In this document: piece after piece, positions 31,326-40,938 of the stretch
How positions within the stretch are numbered: position 1 is the first letter of the stretch
Layout: each line of letters opens with the position of its first letter
From: Streptomyces sp. YIM 130001
Lineage (GTDB): Bacteria > Actinomycetota > Actinomycetes > Streptomycetales > Streptomycetaceae
Length of the DNA: 64,000 nt
Direction: 5' to 3'
NCBI RefSeq assembly: GCF_003574445.1
Contig: NZ_KZ984548.1
Span: forward strand, 124,001-188,000
Notes under the pieces: model-generated
Database searches by the model: none
Told to the model about the DNA's origin: nothing
The model's input: the letters and a program-made list of their open reading frames with translations, nothing else
Translations under genes and position numbers: made by a program

Positions 31326-31514
31326 CGGTAGGCGCCCCACGGAGCGCCTGGTTCCGCCCGCCCGTCGCGTATCTCACCCGAACGGATGAGCCGTCGTCCC
31401 CGGGGGCCGGGGAACCCGCGCCCACCGCCTGGCGTTGACCAGGTAGGGAGGGTCCACTGGAGAGTGAACCAGTAAGTCAAGGGTTCCCCTGCCGCACCAT
31501 CAGGAGGGCGTACC

Positions 31515-32378
31515 GTGCACCGCCGTCACAACGGTCTGAAGACCGCTCTGCTGCTCGGAGGGCTCTCGGCCCTCATCATCGTGATCGGCGGCTTCTTCGG
31601 ACGCACCGGCCTGCTCATCGCCCTCGTCGTCGCCCTCGGCACCAACGCGTACGCGTACTGGAACAGCGACAAGCTCGCCCTGCGCGCGATGCGCGCCCGC
31701 CCGGTCAGCGAGTTCGAGGCCCCGCAGCTGTACCGGATGGTCCGCGAGCTCTCCACCCAGGCCCGACAGCCCATGCCCCGGCTCTACATCTCGCCCACCG
31801 AGGCGCCCAACGCCTTCGCCACCGGCCGCAACCCGCGCAATGCGGCGGTCTGCTGCACGGACGGCATCCTGCGCCTGCTGAGCGAGCGCGAACTGCGCGG
31901 CGTGATCGGCCATGAACTGAGCCACGTCTACAACCGCGACATCCTGATCTCGTCGGTGGCCGGCGCCCTCGCCTCGGTGATCATGTTCCTGGTCAACTTC
32001 GCCTGGCTGATCCCGAGCGGAGGTTCCAACAACCGCGAGGGCCCCGGCATCTTCGGCATGCTCCTGATCATGCTGCTCGGCCCGATCGCGGCCTCCGTCA
32101 TCAAGCTCGCCATCAGTCGTTCCCGCGAGTACGAGGCCGACGCCTCAGGCGCTCAGCTCACCGGAGACCCGCTCGCCCTGGCCGCCGCGCTGCGCAAGCT
32201 GGACGCGGGGACGAAGCAGCTGCCGCTGCCCCCGGAGCCCAAGATCGAGGCGGCGAGCCACATGATGATCGCGAATCCCTTTCGCCCCGGCCAGGGAATG
32301 GCGAAGATGTTCTCCACACACCCGCCGATGGCGGAACGTATCGCCCGTCTCGAACAGATGGCAGGTCGCCAGCAGTGA
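31515..32378 (+). CDS. htpX: Membrane zinc metalloprotease HtpX
   Basis: 287 residues with two N-terminal helices (about 10–50), the zinc motif HELSH at 133–137, two more helices (145–200), and [11 protein letters not shown] with the third zinc ligand E205. HtpX (M48B) degrades misfolded membrane proteins in stress, with its active site facing the cytosol. The GTG at 31515 has CAGGAGGG seven bases upstream. ACTGG/CCAGT (31456–31473) is a small dyad in the upstream region that may be regulatory. yccF overlaps its stop, so the two are co-expressed. Confidence 0.93.
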   Translation: MHRRHNGLKTALLLGGLSALIIVIGGFFGRTGLLIALVVALGTNAYAYWNSDKLALRAMRARPVSEFEAPQLYRMVRELSTQARQPMPRLYISPTEAPNAFATGRNPRNAAVCCTDGILRLLSERELRGVIGHELSHVYNRDILISSVAGALASVIMFLVNFAWLIPSGGSNNREGPGIFGMLLIMLLGPIAASVIKLAISRSREYEADASGAQLTGDPLALAAALRKLDAGTKQLPLPPEPKIEAASHMMIANPFRPGQGMAKMFSTHPPMAERIARLEQMAGRQQ

Positions 32379-32773
32379 AGACAATCCTGAACGTTATTTG
32401 GCTGGTCCTGAGCGGCTTCTGGCTGTTCCTCGGGTACCTCGTGGCAGGGGCGCTGCTGTGTATCACGGTGATCGGCATCCCGTTCGGCATAGCGGCCTTC
32501 CGGATCGGTGCGTACGCGCTGTGGCCGTTCGGCCGTACCACCGTCGAGCGCCGTGACGCGGGCGCGCCCTCCTGCGTGGGGAACGTCCTGTGGCTGGTCC
32601 TCGCGGGCTGGTGGCTCACGCTCGGACACATCGCCACCGGAATCGCGCTGTGCATCACCATCATCGGAATCCCGCTGGGCATCGCGAACTTCAAGCTGAT
32701 CCCGGTGTCGCTGATGCCGCTGGGCCGCGAAGTGGTCTCCACGAACCAGGCGTTCGCCCAGACCCGCTGGTGA
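32375..32773 (+). CDS. YccF-domain inner-membrane protein
   Basis: 132 residues made of two similar halves, each with a hydrophobic helix pair containing [13 protein letters not shown] (about 27–45) or [13 protein letters not shown] (about 93–107) and a P-F-G-R / P-L-G-R turn. These are the two YccF repeats. The function of YccF proteins is unknown. GTG start within the htpX stop (GTGA overlap), which suggests a link to membrane quality control. Confidence 0.88.
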   Translation: MKTILNVIWLVLSGFWLFLGYLVAGALLCITVIGIPFGIAAFRIGAYALWPFGRTTVERRDAGAPSCVGNVLWLVLAGWWLTLGHIATGIALCITIIGIPLGIANFKLIPVSLMPLGREVVSTNQAFAQTRW

Positions 32774-32862
32774 CCCGCCGGGCGCGCACCGCCCCCGCCG
32801 AGGCAACCGTGCGGCCCCTCCTGCTCGTCCTCCCTCACAGGACACCGCAACCGGTGTGACGT

Positions 32863-32884
32863 GCAGGGGCGTACGCGCCCCTGC
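32863..32884 (+). terminator. Hairpin after htpX-yccF
   Basis: GCAGGGGCG (32863–32871) and CGCCCCTGC (32876–32884) pair perfectly around TACG. No U-tract. Confidence 0.5.
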
Positions 32885-32981
32885 CGCGGGTAGCCGCTCC
32901 TGCGGGGTACCGCCTCGGCGGACCACGCCAACGGGGCCCCGCGGCAAGCGCGTTCACCAGGCATGAAGGGCAGGCCACGGC

Positions 32982-33248
32982 ATGGGCATCATCAGCTGGA
33001 TCGTTCTCGGACTCCTCGCGGGGGCCGTCGCCAAGATCCTGCTGCCGGGCCGCGATCCGGGGGGACTCGTCGGGACGACACTGATCGGCATCGCCGGTGC
33101 GTTCGTCGGCGGCTGGCTGTCCACCCGGCTCCTGGACCGGCCGATATCCACGGACTTCTACGACGGGGCGACCTGGGTCGCGGCGATCGGCGGCTCCCTG
33201 GTGCTGCTGATCGCCTACCGGCTGCTGTTCGGCCACTCGCGGCGCTGA
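32982..33248 (+). CDS. GlsB/YeaQ/YmgE-family small membrane protein
   Basis: 88 residues with three hydrophobic segments. MGIISWIVLGLLAGAVAKILLPG and GLVGTTLIGIAGAFVGGWL are the glycine-zipper-like repeats of the transglycosylase-associated (Tag/GlsB) family, which is tied to general stress. ATG with AAGGGCAGG upstream. Biochemical role unknown. Confidence 0.88.
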   Translation: MGIISWIVLGLLAGAVAKILLPGRDPGGLVGTTLIGIAGAFVGGWLSTRLLDRPISTDFYDGATWVAAIGGSLVLLIAYRLLFGHSRR

Positions 33249-33343
33249 CCGCCGCCTTCGCCGTCATCGAGCTGCCGTCCGGGGAACCGGGCGGCAGCTC
33301 TCGCGTTCACCGGCGCCGCTGCGCTGCGTGACCTGGACCACGT

Positions 33344-33406
33344 ACGAAACGGTTTCGTTTCGCAGCGCGCAGGGGTTACTCTCGGACGGGTACGAAACAG
33401 TTTCGT
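33344..33406. promoter_or_regulatory. Two TetR operator boxes ACGAAACnGTTTCGT
   Basis: Perfect 15-bp palindromes at 33344–33358 (ACGAAACGGTTTCGT) and 33392–33406 (ACGAAACAGTTTCGT), centres 48 bp apart, lie upstream of the TetR gene. TACTCT between them (about 33377–33382) may be the -10. Confidence 0.82.
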
Positions 33407-33467
33407 TCCTGCGGTGCATCCCCAGTGCCCGAGGTGCGGAACCAATTCAGCGGAAGGTGCACAGGAC

Positions 33468-34067
33468 ATGGTGGAAGCCGCGACGGGCCGTCGCAGCCGG
33501 ATCACGCCGGAGCGCGAGTCCGAGCTGTACCTCGCCGTGCTCGACCTGCTCGGCGAGGTCGGCTACGAGGCGCTCACCATGGACACCGTCGCCGCCCGGA
33601 CCCGCTCCAGCAAGGCCACCCTCTACCGCCAGTGGGGCGGCAAGGCCGAACTGGTCGTCCGGGCCCTGCGGCACAACAAGCCGCTGGGCGTCGACCGGGT
33701 CGGCGGCATCGACACCGGAACGCTGCGCGGCGATCTGCACGCTCTGCACGACCAGCAGGACGTATGCGAATTCGAGCGGTCCTCCGCGCTGATGCGCGGC
33801 CTGGCCACGGCGGTGCACCACAACCCCGACCTGCGCCAGGCCCTGTGCGAACTGCTCATCGACCCTGAACTGGCGGAGCTGCGCAAAATGCTGCAGCGGG
33901 CCGTCGACCGGGGCGAGATCCGCCCGGACAACCCGGCCAAGGACTACGTCCTGCACATGCTCGTCGGAGCGATAGGGACCCGCGCCCTGATCGACGAGCT
34001 GCCCCCGGACCAGCAATTCCTCCACTCGTACATCGAAGCCGTGGTGCTCCCCGCCCTCGGCGCCTGA
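33468..34067 (+). CDS. TetR-family regulator of the MMPL transporter
   Basis: 199 residues: a TetR HTH at about 20–65 (YEALTMDTVAARTRSSKATLYRQWGGKAELV) and a TetR_C-type ligand domain. The ATG at 33468 has GGAAGG upstream. The gene is preceded by two identical-core palindromes and followed after 154 bp by the MMPL gene, so autorepression and control of the transporter are likely. The inducer is unknown. Confidence 0.88.
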   Translation: MVEAATGRRSRITPERESELYLAVLDLLGEVGYEALTMDTVAARTRSSKATLYRQWGGKAELVVRALRHNKPLGVDRVGGIDTGTLRGDLHALHDQQDVCEFERSSALMRGLATAVHHNPDLRQALCELLIDPELAELRKMLQRAVDRGEIRPDNPAKDYVLHMLVGAIGTRALIDELPPDQQFLHSYIEAVVLPALGA

Positions 34068-34221
34068 TCTCCCCACACCGGAACCCGCGCGTACACCGTC
34101 GTACGCCGGGCTCCCGCACCACAGCACCTGACGCGACCGCTCACGTCGTCGGGCCGATGCTCCACGCCCCAGGGCCCCCACCTGGCCCAAGTACCACGAC
34201 CTGACCGGGAGTTACGTCCTC

Positions 34222-37200
34222 GTGGCCACTTTCCTCTACAAACTGGGCAAGCTCGCCTTCCGGCGACGCCACCTCGTCACCCTCCTCTGGGTGGCCCTAC
34301 TCGCGCTCGCCGGAGTCGGTGCCTCGCAGGCGCCGGTGGCCGGCAACAGCTCGTTCTCGATCCCCGGAACCGAGGCCCAGAAGGCCTTCGACCTGCTGGA
34401 GGAACGGTTCCCCGGAGCCAGCGCGGACGGCGCCACCGCGCGCGTCGTCTTCAAGGCCCCCGACGGCGAGAAGATCGCTTCCGCCGACAACCGGGACACC
34501 GTGCGCGAGACCGTCAAGGAGCTCGGCAGGGACTCCGAGGTCGCCTCGGTCATGGACCCGTTCCAGGCCAAGGCGGTCAGCCAGGACGGTACGACGGCCT
34601 ACGCCCAGGTCTCGTACAAGGTGTCCGGCATGGAGCTCGAGGACTCCTCACGGGAAGCGCTCGAGGACACCGCGAAGGACGCCCGCGACAGCGGCCTGAC
34701 CGTCGAGATCGGCGGTGACGCGCTCCAGGCGGTGCCCGAGACGGGCGCCACCGAGATCATCGGCATCGGCGTCGCCGCAGTCGTCCTCATCATCACCTTC
34801 GGATCGCTGGTCGCGGCCGGACTGCCGCTGCTGACCGCACTGATCGGCGTCGGCATCGGCGTCTCCACGATCACCGCACTGGCCAGTGTCATGGACCTGG
34901 GCTCGACCACCTCGATCCTGGCCATGATGATCGGCCTCGCCGTCGGCATCGACTACGCCCTCTTCATCGTCTCCCGCTACCGCGCCGAACTGGCCGAGGG
35001 CCGAGAACGCGAGGAAGCCGCCGGACGAGCAGTCGGAACCGCCGGTTCCGCAGTGGTCTTCGCCGGCCTCACCGTCGTGATCGCCCTCGTCGGCCTCGCG
35101 GTGGTCAACATCCCGATGCTCACCAAGATGGGTATCGCCGCCGCCGGCACGGTCGTGATCGCGGTCCTGATCGCCCTCACCATGATCCCCGCGCTGCTCG
35201 GCTACGCGGGGCGCCGGGTGCGCCCCATGGGCGCCAAGCGCAAGAAGCGCGACCGCAAGAAGGCCGAGGCGGCAGACGGCCCGGCCCACGCGGCTCCCGC
35301 GAGCGAGGCTCCCCGCAAGGAGGGCGCCGGCACCCGCTGGGCGCGCTTCGTCCTGCGCCACCCCGTCGCCGTACTGCTGCTCGCGGTCCTCGGCCTCGGC
35401 GCCGCCGCCCTACCGGCCTCGTCGCTCGAACTCGGCCTGCCCGACGACGGCGCACAGCCCACAAGCACCACCCAGCGCAAGGCCTACGACCTGCTCTCCG
35501 ACGGCTTCGGCCCCGGCTTCAACGGCCCCCTGATGGTCGTCGTCGACGCCGGCTCCAGCGACAGCCCCAAGCAGGCCGTCAAGGAGGTCTCGGACACCGT
35601 CAAGGGCCTCGACAACGTCACCACGGTGACCCCGGCGACGTTCAACAAGTCCGGCGACGCCGCGATGATCAATGTCGTCCCCGACTCCAAGCCGTCCTCC
35701 GTCGAGACCGAGGACCTGGTGCACGCCATCCGCGACGCGGGCGGCGACCTCAAGGCCACGACCGATGCGAACGTCCTGGTCACCGGCACCACGGCGATGA
35801 ACACCGACGTCTCGCAGAAGCTGAACGACGCGCTCCTGCCCTACCTCGCGCTCGTCGTGGGCCTGGCCTTCCTGCTCCTGATCATCGTCTTCCGGTCGAT
35901 CCTGGTGCCCCTCAAGGCGGCCCTCGGCTTCCTGCTCTCCGTGCTCGCCGCGCTCGGCGCCGTCGTCGCCGTGTTCCAGTGGGGCTGGCTCGGCTCGCTG
36001 CTCGGCGTCGAGGAGACCGGTCCGGTCATGTCGATGATGCCGATCTTCATGGTGGGCGTCGTCTTCGGCCTGGCGATGGACTACGAGGTCTTCCTGGTCA
36101 CCCGCATGCGAGAGGCGTACGTCCACGGCGAGAGCCCACGCGAAGCGATCGTCACCGGCTTCACGCACGGCGCGCGGGTGGTGACGGCGGCCGCCGTGAT
36201 CATGATCGCGGTCTTCTCCGGCTTCATCGGCTCCAGCGAGTCGATGGTCAAGATGATCGGCTTCGGTCTCGCCATCGCCGTGCTCTTCGACGCGTTCATC
36301 GTCCGCATGGCCATCGTTCCCGCGGTGCTCGCGCTGCTCGGCCGCGCTGCCTGGTGGCTGCCGCGCTGGCTGGACCGCGCGCTGCCGAACGTCGACGTCG
36401 AGGGCGAGGGCCTGGCCAAGTACGTTGCCGCCTCGGCGGGTTCGGGCGCCGATCCGGTGGGGGTTCCGGCCGCCGTCGGCGCCGTGGCGCCGACCGATGC
36501 GCTCCAGCCGGCCGACGCGGTCACCCGGACCACCGCGTTCGCCCCGGCCGATGCCGTCGAGCCGGCCGGAGCCGGCATCCGCGGCACGGTCAGGGACGCC
36601 GCGGGCGAGGGGCTCCCGCGCGCCGCGGTCACCCTGATCTCGGTGACCGGTGACCAGTTGGGCCGCTCCACCGCCCACGTCGACGGCTCCTACGACCTCG
36701 ACGTTCCCGGCCCCGGCAGCTACGGCCTGATCGTCGCCGCAGAAGGCCACCAGCCCCAGGCCGCCACGGTCGTCGTACGCGAGGACGTCCTCGGCTACGA
36801 CATCCGCCTCGCCGCGTCCAACGGCCCGGCAGGACTGGTCCGTTGCCCCGACGGCGGACCCGTGTCCGGCGCCCGGGTCGTGGTGACCGACGCGGGCGGC
36901 GAGGTCCTGGCCACCGCCACGACCGGCGAACGCGGCGGCTTCGACTTCGAGGAGCTGACCTCGGGCGCGGCCACCGTCACCGTCAGCGCACCGGGCTTCC
37001 GCCCCGCGGCACGGACGGTGGAAACGGGCGAACGGGCGGGTAACCGCCTGGAGTTCGACCTGGTCGCGACCGCCCGCGTGCAGGGCACCGTACGCTCAGC
37101 GGCGAACGGCGGCCCGCTCCCCGACGCCCTCGTCACGCTGCTCGACTCGGCGGGCGAAGTGGTGGCCACCTCCACCACGGGCGACGACGGTGCGTATGCC

Positions 37201-37329
37201 TTCACCGACCTGGACGCCGGTGAGTACTCGGTGATCGCCAGCGGCTACCCGCCCGTGGCGAACGTGCTGCACACCGCGGGCCCGGACGCCGCCGAGTTCG
37301 ACATCGAACTGAGCCACGACCTGCCCTGA
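34222..37329 (+). CDS. MMPL transporter with C-terminal CarboxypepD_reg-like domains
   Basis: 1035 residues. Residues 1–735 are an actinobacterial MMPL/RND exporter: helix 1 (about 16–35), an external domain, five helices with GLAVGIDYALFIVSRYR (about 235–260), a charged cytosolic loop of K/R (about 335–370), then the second repeat with VFGLAMDYEVFLVTRMREAY (about 613–632). A Pro/Ala linker (about 736–784) leads to three beta-sandwich carboxypeptidase-regulatory-like repeats (about 786–855, 870–935 and 945–1030), each with I-R-G-T-V / V-Q-G-T-V-like starts and G-x-Y/F-x-F/L-x-x-L/V cores. Normal MMPL proteins end near 720–750. GTG start with GGGAG upstream. Cargo unknown (lipid or drug export in the family). 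Confidence 0.88.
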   Translation: MATFLYKLGKLAFRRRHLVTLLWVALLALAGVGASQAPVAGNSSFSIPGTEAQKAFDLLEERFPGASADGATARVVFKAPDGEKIASADNRDTVRETVKELGRDSEVASVMDPFQAKAVSQDGTTAYAQVSYKVSGMELEDSSREALEDTAKDARDSGLTVEIGGDALQAVPETGATEIIGIGVAAVVLIITFGSLVAAGLPLLTALIGVGIGVSTITALASVMDLGSTTSILAMMIGLAVGIDYALFIVSRYRAELAEGREREEAAGRAVGTAGSAVVFAGLTVVIALVGLAVVNIPMLTKMGIAAAGTVVIAVLIALTMIPALLGYAGRRVRPMGAKRKKRDRKKAEAADGPAHAAPASEAPRKEGAGTRWARFVLRHPVAVLLLAVLGLGAAALPASSLELGLPDDGAQPTSTTQRKAYDLLSDGFGPGFNGPLMVVVDAGSSDSPKQAVKEVSDTVKGLDNVTTVTPATFNKSGDAAMINVVPDSKPSSVETEDLVHAIRDAGGDLKATTDANVLVTGTTAMNTDVSQKLNDALLPYLALVVGLAFLLLIIVFRSILVPLKAALGFLLSVLAALGAVVAVFQWGWLGSLLGVEETGPVMSMMPIFMVGVVFGLAMDYEVFLVTRMREAYVHGESPREAIVTGFTHGARVVTAAAVIMIAVFSGFIGSSESMVKMIGFGLAIAVLFDAFIVRMAIVPAVLALLGRAAWWLPRWLDRALPNVDVEGEGLAKYVAASAGSGADPVGVPAAVGAVAPTDALQPADAVTRTTAFAPADAVEPAGAGIRGTVRDAAGEGLPRAAVTLISVTGDQLGRSTAHVDGSYDLDVPGPGSYGLIVAAEGHQPQAATVVVREDVLGYDIRLAASNGPAGLVRCPDGGPVSGARVVVTDAGGEVLATATTGERGGFDFEELTSGAATVTVSAPGFRPAARTVETGERAGNRLEFDLVATARVQGTVRSAANGGPLPDALVTLLDSAGEVVATSTTGDDGAYAFTDLDAGEYSVIASGYPPVANVLHTAGPDAAEFDIELSHDLP

Positions 37330-37351
37330 CCGGCAACAGCGCACCACAAGG

Positions 37352-37390
37352 ACGAGGTCCCCGGCCGGAACCACCGGCCGGGGACCTCGT
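37352..37390. terminator. Bidirectional hairpin between MMPL and yajQ
   Basis: A perfect 17-bp stem (37352–37368 with 37374–37390) around AACCA, between convergent genes. Confidence 0.8.
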
Positions 37391-37473
37391 TCGTCCGCCC
37401 CGTTCCACCTCGCCCGACTCGAGGCATCGCGGGCCGGCGGCAGTTCACGCCGGCCTGCGGTATCGGGCACCGC

Positions 37474-37962
37474 CTAGCGGTAGTTCACGAACTGCAGGTC
37501 GAACTCGAAATCGTGGCTCTTGAGGAGGGCGATCACCGACTGCAGGTCGTCGCGGCTCTTCGAGGTGACACGCAGCTCGTCACCCTGCACCTGCGCCTTG
37601 ATCCCCTTGGGGCCCTCGTCCCGGATGATCTTCGCGACCTTCTTCGCGTTCTCCTGGCTGATGCCCTCCTCGATCGAGGCGAAAATCTTGTACTCCTTGC
37701 CGGAGATCTGCGGCTCACCGGCATCGAGCGACTTCAGGGAGATGCCGCGCTTGATCAACTTCGACTGGAAGACGTCGAGGATCGCCTTCACTCGTTCCTC
37801 GGAGTTCGCCTCCATCAGGATCTTCTCGCCGGACCAGGAGATCGAGGCGCCGACGTTCTTGAAGTCGTAGCGCTGCGAGATCTCCTTGCCGGCCTGGTTG
37901 AGGGCGTTGTCGACCTCCTGCCGCTCGACCTTCGAGACGATGTCGAAACTGGAGTCGGCCAT
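37474..37962 (-). CDS. YajQ-family nucleotide-binding protein
   Basis: 162 residues, full length for YajQ/UPF0234: [23 protein letters not shown] at the start, [41 protein letters not shown], and FVNYR at the end. Two ferredoxin-like domains bind nucleotides (c-di-GMP in Xanthomonas; GTP or ATP elsewhere). ATG at 37962 preceded by AAGGAG. Role in Streptomyces not established. Confidence 0.93.
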   Translation of the reverse strand: MADSSFDIVSKVERQEVDNALNQAGKEISQRYDFKNVGASISWSGEKILMEANSEERVKAILDVFQSKLIKRGISLKSLDAGEPQISGKEYKIFASIEEGISQENAKKVAKIIRDEGPKGIKAQVQGDELRVTSKSRDDLQSVIALLKSHDFEFDLQFVNYR

Positions 37963-38184
37963 GTCCTGTGGCTCCTTGTATCGGTGTGCGTATGTCGCTC
38001 TGCGTACGGGCTTGCACCGCAAAGCCTAGGCCCTGCACCGCCGCCCGGAGGGGGTACCGCCCGCCGCACACAGCACCTGCCCAGGACCGCCCCACCCACG
38101 ATCAACCGGGTGGCGAACCACCCCTGGGCATCGGGTATCGTTTACGTCGTTGCCACGGAGCCCACAGCTTCGAGCAGCCACCCA

Positions 38185-38266
38185 GGCGGTGTGCCCGAGC
38201 GGCCAAAGGGAGCAGACTGTAAATCTGCCGGCTCAGCCTTCCCAGGTTCGAATCCTGGCGCCGCCA
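38185..38266 (+). tRNA. tRNA-Tyr (GTA)
   Basis: 82 bases. The acceptor stem GGCGGTG/CGCCGCC closes it, the anticodon stem GCAGA/TCTGC has loop CTGTAAA (anticodon GTA), a long variable arm is typical of bacterial tRNA-Tyr, and the T arm is CCAGGTTCGAATCCTGG. No CCA is encoded. Confidence 0.97.
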
Positions 38267-38275
38267 CACGGTAGG

Positions 38276-38317
38276 AAAGGCCCCGTGACCAGCGTGAATG
38301 CTGGCCACGGGGCCTTT
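38276..38317 (+). terminator. Terminator after tRNA-Tyr
   Basis: An 18-base stem with one mismatch (38276–38293 with 38300–38317), followed by a T-rich tail. Confidence 0.88.
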
Positions 38318-38436
38318 CTTCGTTTCACGCCCCGAAGCCGGGGCGGCGTCCCCCGCGCGTCCCCCGACCTGTCAGTCCACGGGTCGTCCGTAAAGCGTCC
38401 AGGATTCGTGGGGCCGCAGTGGGGCAGCGCCCGTTG

Positions 38437-39093
38437 TCAGTTGCCTGCCACGTCCTTCACCGCGACCGGGACGGGCGTCGTACCGCTGATGAGTTCCAGG
38501 GTCAGTCCCGCAGTGGCCGTCGTCTCGATGAGGTCGGCGATCACGGCTGCCACGTCCTCGCGGGGGACGGGGCCGCGGCCGGTGGAGGCCTCCAGGCGTA
38601 CCTGTCCGGTGCCTGCGTCGTCGGTGAGTTGGCCGGGGCGCAGGATCGTCCAGTCCAGGCCCGGACGGCCTCGTACGTGGTCGTCCGCCGCGCCCTTGGC
38701 GCGCAGGTAGGCGTCGAAGACCTCGTCCCCCTCGTGGGCGACGTCGGCGCCCATCGCGGAGACGACGATGTGGCGGCGTACTCCGGCACGTTCGGCCGCG
38801 TCGGCGAACAGCACGGCGGCATCCCGGTCCACCGTTACCTTGCGCTCGGTGCCACTGCCCGGACCCGCGCCTGCCGCGAAGACGGCGGCGGTCGCGCCCT
38901 GGAGATGGGCGGCCACCTCCTCGACCGTGGCCGATTCCAGGTCGCAGTTGACCGGCTCGGCCCCGGCCTCCCGTAGGTCGTCGCCCTGCTCGGGGTTGCG
39001 GATCAGGCCCGCGACTTCGTAACCGCGCGCAGCGAGCAGCCGCTCGAGCCGCAGCGCGATCTGACCGTGTCCTCCAGCAATGACAATGCGCAT
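38437..39093 (-). CDS. NAD(P)H-binding atypical SDR (YwnB/HSCARG-like)
   Basis: 218 residues. IVIAGGHGQIALRLERLLAARG gives the Gly-rich cofactor loop, HIVVSAMGAD replaces the catalytic Tyr region, and LDWTILRPGQLTDD closes the sugar-epimerase-like fold. This is the SDR_a5 type found as stand-alone reductases or sensors. The ATG at 39093 lacks a strong ribosome site; TACCGT seven bases upstream on this strand suggests a leaderless mRNA. Substrate unknown. Confidence 0.82.
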   Translation of the reverse strand: MRIVIAGGHGQIALRLERLLAARGYEVAGLIRNPEQGDDLREAGAEPVNCDLESATVEEVAAHLQGATAAVFAAGAGPGSGTERKVTVDRDAAVLFADAAERAGVRRHIVVSAMGADVAHEGDEVFDAYLRAKGAADDHVRGRPGLDWTILRPGQLTDDAGTGQVRLEASTGRGPVPREDVAAVIADLIETTATAGLTLELISGTTPVPVAVKDVAGN

Positions 39094-39402
39094 GTCTTCG
39101 ACGGTACGCCGGGCGGCGCCCTCCTGCCGCCCAACCGCGACGCACCCCACCGGGGGTTTCCTGAACGTTCGGATACGCGCCCTGCGCGCCGGGCGCCTCA
39201 AGACGCGGAAACGTCTGCACGCGCGCGCAGGAGTCGCATGCCGGGTGTCAGTCAGCCGCTGACGGAGGACGCGAACGGCGTACGACGGTAGGGGGTTTGG
39301 TCCCCGTCCACGCGCGCGTAGTCGACGGGACGTCGGTTGACGCATCGAGTTGACGCCCGGGCCTCGGAGCACAATTCCAGCGGGCGGGCAGCTGGGGCGT
39401 GT
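39094..39402. other. Intergenic region without a gene
   Basis: 309 bp. It holds only the likely promoter of the SDR on the minus strand and two direct GTTGACGC copies about 14 bases apart (39336–39357). I see no gene or clear terminator. Confidence 0.45.
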
Positions 39403-40650
39403 TCAGGAAGCGCCGTTCCCCTTGGGCCGTCCCTGCCGGGGCAGATCGAGTGCGACGGCCGCCGCCGAGTCGCAGTACTCCCGCACCGCGCTGGTCCGCG
39501 CGACGACCCGGCCCCGGTGCACCACCACCCGGCTGTACGCGAGGGACAGCACGCTCCCGAGACGTTCACCGCGTACGGCGAGGAGTTCGGCGGGGAAGCC
39601 GGCCTCGACCCTGACCTCCGGCAGCCCCATCGCGGCTCGCGCCGTCGCACTCACCGCCGCGTACGCGTCGCCGGGACTGCGCCCGTGCTGGGACGCCAGC
39701 AGATACGCGGCCTCCAACGGGTCGCCACGTCCCACCGGATTCGCCACATCGCGCAGCGCGCCGCTACCGGCCGCGACCCGGACCCCGGCCGCCTGCAGCA
39801 GCCGTACCGGAGCGGCCCCCGTCCCGCGCTGCTCGAGGCCCCCGCAGTCGCCCTGGGGCAGGCAGACGACCGTCACACCGGCCGCCGCGAGGCTCTCGGC
39901 CGCCCGGGCCGCGCTGTCCGCCGCAAGCCTTCCGAGTCCTGAGCAGGGGCCGATGCTGACGGACGGACGCAGACCGCCGGCTATCGACGCGAGACGGGCG
40001 AGACGGGCCGGGTCGGAGCCATCGGTGTGCAGGTCGACCGGGCAGCCGTGCTCCGCGGCCACCTCGAGCACGGCCTCCACGTACCCCGTCGGATCCGGGT
40101 CCAGGTCCGGGCATCCGCCCACCACGCCGGCGCCCATCTTCACCGCGTCCCGCAGCATCGCGAGTCCGTCGGCCCCGGCGAGACCGGTGAGCAGCCGGGG
40201 GACCGCGACGGCGGTCAGGTCGGCGAGCCCTCGCAGCGAGCGGCGGGCCTGCAGCACGGCCTCCATCGGCCCCAGTCCGTGCACATCGCCGATCCGCACG
40301 TGCGAGCGCAACGCCGTGGCCCCGTGCCCGAGCTGCAGGAGAGCGGACTCGGTGGCCCGCCGCTGGACCTCCGGAACGTCGTACGAGACCGGGCCGTCGG
40401 CGTCGGCGGTCTGGGCCGTGGCGTGGTGGCCGTGTGGTTCGGCAGGGGCCGGCAGCAGCAGATAGCCGCCGAGGTCCACGCGCGCGGAGTGTGCCGTCAG
40501 GCTGCCCGCGGTGCCCACCGCTTCGATACGGCCGTGGCCCAACCTGACATCCACTGTCCTGCCGTCGGTGAGCTTTGCCCCGCTGAGCAGCAGGGCGCTC
40601 GCGTCCTCGGCGGCACCGTCACGGCGTGGCTGCGGCTGACTGTCGGGCAT
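39403..40650 (-). CDS. Amidohydrolase-like protein, metal site degenerate
   Basis: 415 residues with a cytosine-deaminase-like layout: a small N-terminal beta domain (SGAKLTDGRTVDVRLGHGRI), a TIM barrel and a C-terminal beta part (AGFPAELLAVRGE…VVHRGRVVAR). H73 and H75 (EPHGHH) and H208 (VDLHTD) of the metal site remain. The expected later His is P235 (IGPCSGL instead of GHxxxL), and the catalytic Asp of the GSDN-type motif is G297 (AGSGALRDVANPVG). It is therefore likely inactive as a deaminase or uses other chemistry. ATG preceded by GGAGCGCG. Function unknown. Confidence 0.78.
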   Translation of the reverse strand: MPDSQPQPRRDGAAEDASALLLSGAKLTDGRTVDVRLGHGRIEAVGTAGSLTAHSARVDLGGYLLLPAPAEPHGHHATAQTADADGPVSYDVPEVQRRATESALLQLGHGATALRSHVRIGDVHGLGPMEAVLQARRSLRGLADLTAVAVPRLLTGLAGADGLAMLRDAVKMGAGVVGGCPDLDPDPTGYVEAVLEVAAEHGCPVDLHTDGSDPARLARLASIAGGLRPSVSIGPCSGLGRLAADSAARAAESLAAAGVTVVCLPQGDCGGLEQRGTGAAPVRLLQAAGVRVAAGSGALRDVANPVGRGDPLEAAYLLASQHGRSPGDAYAAVSATARAAMGLPEVRVEAGFPAELLAVRGERLGSVLSLAYSRVVVHRGRVVARTSAVREYCDSAAAVALDLPRQGRPKGNGAS

Positions 40651-40864
40651 CGCGCTCCTGGAAGGTCGTACGGCTGCAGGAGATCAAGATCACGCAGCGT
40701 GGGACGAGCCTAGGGCGCCGCTTCACGGCGCCCGCGCAGGAGCGAAATAGTCGTACCGGCGTGGCCGACCGAGACCGCTGTGGCCTGTGGGGCAAGTGTC
40801 GAGAAGGGGGCAGCGAAACGGATTTGGGCGAACGGCAGCCGACCGTGTAATGTCTTCATCGCTC

Positions 40865-40937
40865 GCCCCAATAGCTCAGTCGGTAGAGCGTCTCCATGGT
40901 AAGGAGAAGGTCTACGGTTCGATTCCGTATTGGGGCT
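40865..40937 (+). tRNA. tRNA-Thr (GGT)
   Basis: 73 bases. Acceptor GCCCCAA/TTGGGGC, D arm AGCTCAGTCGGTAGAGC, anticodon stem TCTCC/GGAGA with loop ATGGTAA (anticodon GGT), T arm ACGGTTCGATTCCGT. No encoded CCA. Confidence 0.97.
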
Positions 40938-40938
40938 C

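Noticed and set aside
38185..38266. tRNA-Tyr as an integration site
   Set aside because: No duplicated tRNA 3' end and no integrase or phage gene was found in the following sequence; ordinary core genes continue.
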